Of a stretch of DNA of 64,000 bases, positions 58,766-64,000 are shown in pieces. Where the stretch lies: contig NZ_CP150919.1 in the NCBI RefSeq assembly GCF_039909015.1, positions 1,340,501 through 1,404,500 of the forward strand, written 5' to 3'. Every line of letters starts with the position of its first letter. Position 1 is the first letter of the stretch. Origin of the DNA: Pseudomonas grandcourensis. Lineage in GTDB: Bacteria > Pseudomonadota > Gammaproteobacteria > Pseudomonadales > Pseudomonadaceae. The position numbers and the translations under genes are program-made. The notes beneath the pieces are model-generated. The model had not been told where the DNA came from, made no database searches, and saw only the letters and a program-made list of their open reading frames with translations.

Positions 58766-60325
58766 CTACGACTCTTCGGCGACTGGAGTCTGCATCGGTT
58801 CCGGTGTCGGTGTCGGGCCTGCACGGCGGTTCTCCTGGAACCAGTGCAAGGCGATCAATAGCAGGGTCGGGACGCCCAGCAGGGCGGTGATCAGGAAGAA
58901 GTTGTGGTAACCGAACTTTTCCACCATGACCCCGGAGTAGCCGCCGATCAGGCGTGGCAGCAACAGCATGATCGAGCTGAGCAGGGCGTATTGGGTGGCG
59001 GAGAACTTGAGGTTGGTCAGGCTCGACAGGTAGGCGACGAACGCCGAGGTCGCCAGGCCCGAACTGAAGTTGTCCAGGGAGATGGTCAGCACCAGCATGT
59101 TCAGGTTGGGGCCCATGTCGGCGAGCATCAGGAACAGGATGTTGGTCGCCGCGGATGCGACACCGCCGATGAACAGGATCGGCAGGATGCCGAAACGCAC
59201 GATCAACAGGCCGCCCATGCCGGCGCCGACCAGGGTCATGATCAAACCGAAGATTTTACTGACGCTGGCGATCTGGTCCTTGGTGAAACCCTGGTCGATG
59301 TAGAACACGTTGGCCATCACGCCCATGACCGTATCGGACATCCGATAGGTGGCGATCAAGCCGAGCAGCAGCAGCGCTTGCCAGCGGTATCGCAGGATGA
59401 AGTCGTTGACCGGTGTCAGCACTGGCGCCAAGCCACGACGGCCCATGGCCGAGAGGCACAGGGCGGTGAGCGTGATATAGAGGATGGCTCGCAGGAAGGC
59501 GCGGTCTTCGAGCAGCAGGTCGAGCGGACTCATGCCTTCGAACAATACGCTGGCGAAGTCGGTGTTGTAGAGCTGGGTGAACATGGCCGGCACGGACACC
59601 AGCAAGATGATCAGCACGAACACCGAGGCCAATTGATGCACGAAGCTGTAGCGCCCGGCCTGCAGTTGCGTGCGCAAGGGCACGGGTGGTTCGCGCATGA
59701 ACATGGAAGTCAGCAGTGCCGGGATCATCAGGGCACCGAACAGGATGTAAGTGCCGGCCCAGGCCGAATGCTTGTAGTTGAAGCCGGTGGAGCCAAAGCC
59801 TTCGGCGAAGTACAGCGCGCCTGCGGTAGCCAACAGCGCAGCGACCCGGTAACCGGACATGTAGCTGGCGGCGAGTGCGGCCTGGCGGTTGTCTTCGGCG
59901 ATTTCCAGGCGGTAGGCGTCGACCGCGATGTCCTGCGTCGCTGATGCGAAAGCGACGACGACGGCAATGGCGATCAGCCAGGACAAATGCTTTTGCGGGT
60001 CGCAGAAACCCATCCCGATCAGGCCCAGGATGACCAGTGCCTGGGACAGCACGAGCCAGGATCGTCGTCGCCCGAGTTTACCGAGCAATGGCAGGCGCCA
60101 TTGGTCGAGCAGGGGTGACCAGACCCATTTGAAGGCATACGCCAGGCCGATCAGGCTTGCATAGCCAATGGTTTCACGCGCAACGCCGGCTTCACGCAGC
60201 CAGACTGAGAGTGTCGAAAACACCAGCATGTAAGGCAGGCCGGCGGCGAAACCAAGCAGCAACAGCACGAGTGTCGAGGGGCTGGCATAAGCGGCGAGCG
60301 CGGCGCGCCAGGTTTTACGGGGCAT
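58766..60325 (-). CDS. ampG: AmpG-family muropeptide MFS permease
   Basis: AmpG imports 1,6-anhydro-muropeptides for cell-wall recycling and, with AmpR, influences AmpC beta-lactamase induction. The 519 residues have many membrane segments (about 14) and the AmpG N-terminus GFAAGLPYMLVFSTLSVWLREAG, QDIAVDAYRLEIA and AASYMSGYR. Pseudomonas genomes may hold more than one AmpG-like gene, so the exact paralogue is not certain. Confidence 0.85.
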   Translation of the reverse strand: MPRKTWRAALAAYASPSTLVLLLLGFAAGLPYMLVFSTLSVWLREAGVARETIGYASLIGLAYAFKWVWSPLLDQWRLPLLGKLGRRRSWLVLSQALVILGLIGMGFCDPQKHLSWLIAIAVVVAFASATQDIAVDAYRLEIAEDNRQAALAASYMSGYRVAALLATAGALYFAEGFGSTGFNYKHSAWAGTYILFGALMIPALLTSMFMREPPVPLRTQLQAGRYSFVHQLASVFVLIILLVSVPAMFTQLYNTDFASVLFEGMSPLDLLLEDRAFLRAILYITLTALCLSAMGRRGLAPVLTPVNDFILRYRWQALLLLGLIATYRMSDTVMGVMANVFYIDQGFTKDQIASVSKIFGLIMTLVGAGMGGLLIVRFGILPILFIGGVASAATNILFLMLADMGPNLNMLVLTISLDNFSSGLATSAFVAYLSSLTNLKFSATQYALLSSIMLLLPRLIGGYSGVMVEKFGYHNFFLITALLGVPTLLLIALHWFQENRRAGPTPTPEPMQTPVAEES

Positions 60326-60369
60326 GGGCTGGAGTCTGCCTCAAGAAATACGGAAACAAAGCGCGCACT

Positions 60370-60756
60370 CTAACCGCTGTGCTCTACCGGGCGCCAGCCA
60401 TGGCGCTGAATATCAACACGATTGTTCAGGATACTGATGCCCTCCATGCGTAATCGTGCGCGCTGCTCATCACCCGAAGGGCTGCCCACCGGCAGGCTGA
60501 TACGACCGTTTGCGCCCAGAACACGGTGCCAGGGCAACTTGCTGTCGCCGGGCAGTTGACTGAGGGTGCGCCCGACCCAGCGGGCGGCGCGACCCAGTCC
60601 TGCAAGTTCGGCCAGTTGGCCGTAGCTGACGACTTTGCCCTCGGGTACTTGGGCCAGTGTCAAATACAGCGCCGTGCGTCGGATTTGCGCTGCGCTCTCG
60701 GGTTCATCGGTTGGATCGGTCACGTCCGTCAGTCCTGAGGAAGATTGCTTTACCAT
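60370..60756 (-). CDS. Alkyltransferase-like protein (ATL)
   Basis: The protein belongs to the MGMT fold and has about 128 residues. The active-site Cys of the PCHRV motif is replaced by Trp76 (KLPWHRVLG), so it cannot remove alkyl groups. Such ATL proteins bind O6-alkylguanine and flag it for nucleotide excision repair. The DNA-binding HTH (SYGQLAELAGLGRAARWVG) is conserved. It stands 44 bp downstream of the ampG start. Confidence 0.9.
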   Translation of the reverse strand: MVKQSSSGLTDVTDPTDEPESAAQIRRTALYLTLAQVPEGKVVSYGQLAELAGLGRAARWVGRTLSQLPGDSKLPWHRVLGANGRISLPVGSPSGDEQRARLRMEGISILNNRVDIQRHGWRPVEHSG

Positions 60757-60886
60757 CTGTAGAGTAATTCCTGCGCAGGAAGTTGAGAAATGAACTCAAC
60801 AGAAATAGTCGGGTCAGTCCTTGTCAGGGCCTTGTTCCTACGGATAATGCCGACTTTTCTAGCAAGCCTGAGCCTGTATTTTGTTT

Positions 60887-61894
60887 ATGTTGTCCAGATC
60901 CCTGCTGTGTCTCGCCGTCCTTGGCGCATCCTCTCCCTTGCTGGCCGATACCGTGTGGTTGAAGAACGGTGACAAGCTGAGCGGCAATATCACGCTGTTC
61001 GATGGCGGCAAGCTGCTGATTCAGACCGAGTACGCCGGTGCGGTGTTGATCGACTGGAAACAGGTCAAGACCCTGGACAGCGATCAGGAGTTGCTGGTCA
61101 AGCAGGATGCCTACAGTGGCGAGAAAGCCAAATCGTTGAAAGCGGCGGACGACGGCAAGGTCACGCTGGCCAACGGCGAGGCACCAAAGACGGTCGAACT
61201 GGCGAGCATCCAGCAGATTCTCAAGCCAAAACCGGTGGTCGAGGATCTGGTGTGGAAAGGCAACATCGATATCGCGCTGGATTACCAGCGGGCGGAAAAC
61301 GACACCGATGACTACGACATTGATTTCAAGACCAGTGCGCGACACGGTCGCTGGCGGCACACCGCTGAAGGTGAATACAACCGTGAGTTTCAGGATGACG
61401 TGGTGACCACGGACAACTGGCGGGCGGAGTACTCCATCGACCGATTCCTGACCGAGCAATGGTTCTGGCAGGGGCGCCTGGTCTACAAGCGCGACAAGGT
61501 TGAAGACCTTTCCCGTCAACGCACCGTCGGTACCGGTCCCGGCTATCAGTTCTGGGATAACGAACTCGGGGCGTTCTCCCTGGGCTCGCTGGTCAACCGT
61601 ACGGACTATGAATTCTCCGATGGCAGCAATGACGATTTCTACGCCCTGGCCATGAAGTGGGACTACAATCGCTACCTGGTCGGCAAGCGTGTCGAGTTCT
61701 TCACCAATGGTGAGGTTGGCAAGCCGCTGTCGAGTGTGGCCGACTACGCGCTCGATGCCGAGATGGGGTTACGCTACAAGGTGACTGACTGGGCTTCGCT
61801 GAACCTGAAGGCGGAGCGCGACATCATCAGCGGCACCGACGATTCGGATCTGGACAAGACACGCTACACCGCAGGGTTTGGCGTGACCTGGTAA
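60887..61894 (+). CDS. DUF481 outer-membrane-type protein
   Basis: The 335-residue product starts with a signal peptide (MLSRSLLCLAVLGASSPLLA, cleaved before DTVWLKNGD). The first 110 residues are a small beta-rich domain (VWLKNGDKLSGNITLF). The rest matches DUF481 (YdiY type), rich in alternating strands as in a beta barrel and ending in GFGVTW with an aromatic C-terminal residue. It may insert in the outer membrane. The role is unknown. Confidence 0.85.
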   Translation: MLSRSLLCLAVLGASSPLLADTVWLKNGDKLSGNITLFDGGKLLIQTEYAGAVLIDWKQVKTLDSDQELLVKQDAYSGEKAKSLKAADDGKVTLANGEAPKTVELASIQQILKPKPVVEDLVWKGNIDIALDYQRAENDTDDYDIDFKTSARHGRWRHTAEGEYNREFQDDVVTTDNWRAEYSIDRFLTEQWFWQGRLVYKRDKVEDLSRQRTVGTGPGYQFWDNELGAFSLGSLVNRTDYEFSDGSNDDFYALAMKWDYNRYLVGKRVEFFTNGEVGKPLSSVADYALDAEMGLRYKVTDWASLNLKAERDIISGTDDSDLDKTRYTAGFGVTW

Positions 61895-61900
61895 GAACAT

Positions 61901-61971
61901 CAAAAGATCGCCGCCTACGACAGCGCCTGCAGGGTCAACCCGGAAGCTGTCGAAGGTGGCGATCTTTTTTT
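61901..61971 (+). terminator. Hairpin terminator of the DUF481 gene
   Basis: CAAAAGATCGCC (61901-61912) pairs with GGCGATCTTTTTTTG (61958-61971), with a loop of about 45 bases that holds further short repeats. It lies 7 bp after the stop and resembles the GATC-containing REP family. Confidence 0.7.
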
Positions 61972-61994
61972 GCGTGGACAAAACACCCGCCCAC

Positions 61995-62027
61995 AAAAAA
62001 GCCCCGCTGTTGAGGGCGGGGCTTTTT
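61995..62027 (-). terminator. Terminator of the cold-shock gene
   Basis: AAAAAAGCCCCGC (61995-62007) pairs with GCGGGGCTTTTT (62016-62027). On the minus strand it lies 18 bp after the stop of the cold-shock gene. Confidence 0.85.
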
Positions 62028-62044
62028 ACTAAAGCAAGTACAAG

Positions 62045-62254
62045 TTAGATAACTTGAACTTCTTCAGCTTGCATGCCTTTCTGACCGCGGGTAGCGATGA
62101 AAGAAACCTGTTGGCCTTCTTTCAGGCTTTTGAAGCCGTCGGATTGGATAGCTTTGAAGTGAACGAACAGGTCGTCACCGGATTGTGGAGTGATGAAGCC
62201 GAAGCCTTTTTCATCGTTGAACCACTTAACGGTACCGGTTTGGCGATTAGACAT
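62045..62254 (-). CDS. Cold-shock domain protein, CapB/CspA family
   Basis: This 69-residue OB-fold protein binds single-stranded RNA and DNA and acts as an RNA chaperone. RNP1 (KGFGFI) and RNP2 (LFVHF) motifs are visible, in the order [18 protein letters not shown] then [11 protein letters not shown]. The ribosome-binding site is AAGGAGTTACACC. It resembles CapB of Pseudomonas. The upstream 353 bp may hold a long leader, as in cold-inducible genes. Confidence 0.95.
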   Translation of the reverse strand: MSNRQTGTVKWFNDEKGFGFITPQSGDDLFVHFKAIQSDGFKSLKEGQQVSFIATRGQKGMQAEEVQVI

Positions 62255-62607
62255 GGTGTAACTCCTTGAACAAAGATAACTGCGACTCAGGAAGAACCCT
62301 GGCCGAGACTGAGTGCAAAGAGCAGGAAAAATTCTTGTAGATGGTTGGATCGAAATTCAACATATCGTGTAGAGATTCTCAGTGACACAAGCAGCACAGT
62401 GACGCCACCTTAACCCTTTTTACGGGACGTGCCAATGCTTCTTGCACAGGTTTCTCTGTTTTAAGGATCGGCGGTGTGACGGTTCGTCGCCAGAGCAGGT
62501 AATTCCTGCCTGTTCGGCGAGAATTGCACCGCGGACTTTGAACCCGGCGGCGCGCCCGGTAAGATGCCGGACAGAATTTTTCGACCTCGCTATTCAGGAC
62601 ACCCGCC
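62255..62607. other. Intergenic region between the cold-shock gene and dcd
   Basis: This 353-bp divergent region holds no convincing gene. On the minus strand it would be the promoter and leader of the cold-shock gene. On the plus strand it would hold the dcd promoter. I see no strong hairpin or operator. Confidence 0.5.
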
Positions 62608-63174
62608 ATGAGCATCAAATCGGACAAGTGGATTCGCCGCATGGCGCAGGAACACGGCATGATCGAGCCTTTCGTCGAGCGCCAGATGCGCGGTAGCGAC
62701 GATAACCGTGTGATCTCCTACGGCGTGTCGAGCTATGGCTACGATGTGCGTTGCACCAATCATTTCAAGGTGTTCACCAACATCAATTCGGCCATCGTCG
62801 ACCCGAAGAACTTCGATGCCGGCAGCTTCGTCGATATCCACAGCGACGTGTGCATCATCCCGCCGAACTCCTTCGCCCTGGCCAGCACCGTCGAATACTT
62901 CCGCATTCCGCGTAACGTTTTGACCATTTGCCTGGGCAAAAGCACCTACGCGCGCTGCGGCATCATCGTCAACGTCACGCCGCTCGAGCCTGAGTGGGAA
63001 GGCCACGTGACCCTGGAGTTCTCCAACACCACCAATCTGCCGGCGAAAATCTACGCGAACGAAGGCGTGGCGCAGATGCTGTTCCTGGAGTCCGACGAAG
63101 AATGTGAAGTGTCCTACAAGGACCGTGGCGGCAAGTATCAGGGCCAGCGTGGCGTGACCCTGCCGCGCACCTGA
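62608..63174 (+). CDS. dcd: dCTP deaminase
   Basis: Dcd deaminates dCTP to dUTP and ammonia, supplying dUMP for thymidylate. The 188 residues are a dUTPase-like trimer fold, with [10 protein letters not shown] (conserved Ser/Arg) and [18 protein letters not shown] segments. The C-terminus [14 protein letters not shown] is typical. Confidence 0.95.
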   Translation: MSIKSDKWIRRMAQEHGMIEPFVERQMRGSDDNRVISYGVSSYGYDVRCTNHFKVFTNINSAIVDPKNFDAGSFVDIHSDVCIIPPNSFALASTVEYFRIPRNVLTICLGKSTYARCGIIVNVTPLEPEWEGHVTLEFSNTTNLPAKIYANEGVAQMLFLESDEECEVSYKDRGGKYQGQRGVTLPRT

Positions 63175-63281
63175 GTCAACCGTCTGACAAATGTCGGGAA
63201 TTCCTGAGCGAGCGTACACTCTATGGGGTGTACTGTTCCGATCCGCGCAAGGCGGGTCGGGCCATCGCTCAGGAGCGTTAA

Positions 63282-63491
63282 ATGAAGATCGATCCGCGAA
63301 TCAGTGCCGAACTGGCAAGGCTTGAACCCAATCAGGTTGGCGTTCTGGCCTGGTCCTTGTTGGCACACCCGCCCGTCAGCATGGCAGGGGGTATTCCCGG
63401 CCAGCCTGATCCTGATACCCCTAACGAACAGCCTAACGAACCGGGCGAGCCTACGCTGCCGGATGAGCCGCCGCCTGCGCCTGTCGTCTGA
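63282..63491 (+). CDS. Small proline-rich protein of unknown function
   Basis: The 69 residues begin MKIDPRISAELARLEPNQVGVLAWSLLAHPP. The C-terminal half is low complexity, rich in Pro, Glu and Asp (PDPDTPNEQPNEPGEPTLPD). The ATG has a perfect CAGGAG six bases upstream, which supports the start. I do not recognise the family. A REP palindrome follows 26 bp later. Confidence 0.6.
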   Translation: MKIDPRISAELARLEPNQVGVLAWSLLAHPPVSMAGGIPGQPDPDTPNEQPNEPGEPTLPDEPPPAPVV

Positions 63492-63500
63492 TTACCAGTG

Positions 63501-63559
63501 ACTACAGATCAAAATAATGTGGGAGCGAGCCTGCTCGCTCCCACAGGTTTTGCTGTAGT
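63501..63559. repeat. REP palindrome nested in an outer inverted repeat
   Basis: The 28-base palindrome at 63518-63545 (core GTGGGAGCGAGCCTGCTCGC) is flanked by ACTACAG (63501-63507) and CTGTAGT (63553-63559). It lies between the small proline-rich gene and the ABC gene and could act as terminator or mRNA stabiliser for both. Confidence 0.85.
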
Positions 63560-63561
63560 CG

Positions 63562-64000
63562 TTACTTCAGGTTGCCGCTGAGGAACTGCTTCAACCGCTC
63601 GCTTTTCGGATTGCCCAGCACCTCTTCCGGCGCGCCTTCTTCCTCCACCAGGCCCTGGTGCAGAAACAGCACCTGGCTCGACACTTTGCGGGCGAAGCTC
63701 ATTTCGTGGGTCACCATGATCATGGTCCGGCCTTCTTCGGCCAGGCCCTGGATCACCTTGAGCACTTCACCCACCAGTTCCGGGTCCAGCGCCGAGGTCG
63801 GCTCGTCGAACAGCATGACTTCCGGCTCCATGGCCAGTGCACGGGCAATCGCTACCCGTTGTTGCTGACCGCCGGACAGGAAGGCCGGGTATTGGTCGGC
63901 CACGCGGGACGCCAGCCCCACCTTGTCGAGGTAGCGCCGGGCGCGGTCCTCGGCTTCTTTCCTGTCGCAGCCCAGTACCCGGCGCGGCGCCATGGTGATG
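63562..64000 (-). CDS. Amino-acid ABC transporter ATP-binding protein (partial)
   Basis: This is the C-terminal part of a polar amino-acid uptake ATPase (HisP/GlnQ type). The ABC signature [17 protein letters not shown], Walker [15 protein letters not shown] and the switch His in [10 protein letters not shown] are visible. Walker A lies beyond the window edge, where the frame stays open. The substrate cannot be told. The partner permease and binding-protein genes are presumably outside the window. Confidence 0.9.
   Translation of the reverse strand, partial: ITMAPRRVLGCDRKEAEDRARRYLDKVGLASRVADQYPAFLSGGQQQRVAIARALAMEPEVMLFDEPTSALDPELVGEVLKVIQGLAEEGRTMIMVTHEMSFARKVSSQVLFLHQGLVEEEGAPEEVLGNPKSERLKQFLSGNLK

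Overview
The window is a chromosomal segment of a Pseudomonas, most likely from the P. fluorescens group. Most genes have close counterparts that I recall from P. aeruginosa and P. fluorescens, often in the same order. The organism call also rests on the dense REP-type palindromes (core GTGGGAGCGAGC) and on the rpoS-rsmZ-fdxA arrangement. No search could be run, so gene names come from reading the proteins and recalling families. Almost everything is core housekeeping DNA. The one accessory spot is the short stretch between mutS and cinA.

Bases 1-9226 (+) hold the envelope biogenesis block: dxr (5'-truncated by the window edge), rseP, bamA, skp, lpxD, fabZ, lpxA, lpxB and rnhB. It couples outer-membrane protein assembly to lipid A synthesis. 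Bases 9304-20730 (+) carry dnaE, accA, tilS, pyrG, kdsA, eno, ftsB and ispD. A LysR regulator (probable gfnR) then diverges from the glutathione-dependent formaldehyde operon frmA-fghA. It is followed by ispF, truD, surE, pcm, nlpD and rpoS. Downstream of rpoS lies the regulatory RNA rsmZ, with a GacA-type upstream box, a sigma70-like promoter and an intrinsic terminator. It converges with fdxA.

mutS (-) is followed by a LexA-like phage or pyocin-type repressor, a pyocin-type holin, cinA, recA (with a LexA box) and recX. The mutS-cinA interval is a known site of tailocin and prophage clusters in fluorescent pseudomonads. Here only the repressor and holin genes remain, and no tail or lysin genes are present. 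This is the most interesting accessory feature of the window.

From 36 to 46 kb are a LOG-family protein, a small unidentified protein, a secreted PA3611-like protein, a DTW-domain tRNA modifier, erdR, dgkA, the divergent finR/fpr pair, trmO, an rhlG-like SDR, a DUF1456 protein, a pseudouridine synthase and a GNAT acetyltransferase. From 46 to 64 kb are rimO, kup, a two-gene aminoacyl-phosphatidylglycerol hydrolase/synthase operon and two tandem initiator tRNA genes. These are followed by dinB (with a LexA box), a lipoprotein gene, proS, an ampG-like transporter, an alkyltransferase-like gene lacking the catalytic Cys, a DUF481 protein, a cold-shock gene, dcd, a small proline-rich protein and a truncated amino-acid ABC ATPase.

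I found no CRISPR array, no intact insertion sequence and no clear novel multi-gene system. The points worth following are the reduced tailocin locus with its shared ATGCAT motifs, hairpins abutting the start codons of ispF and the DTW gene, and an atypical codon segment in nlpD. A REP element that supplies the trmO stop codon and the duplicated initiator tRNA cassette are also worth a look.
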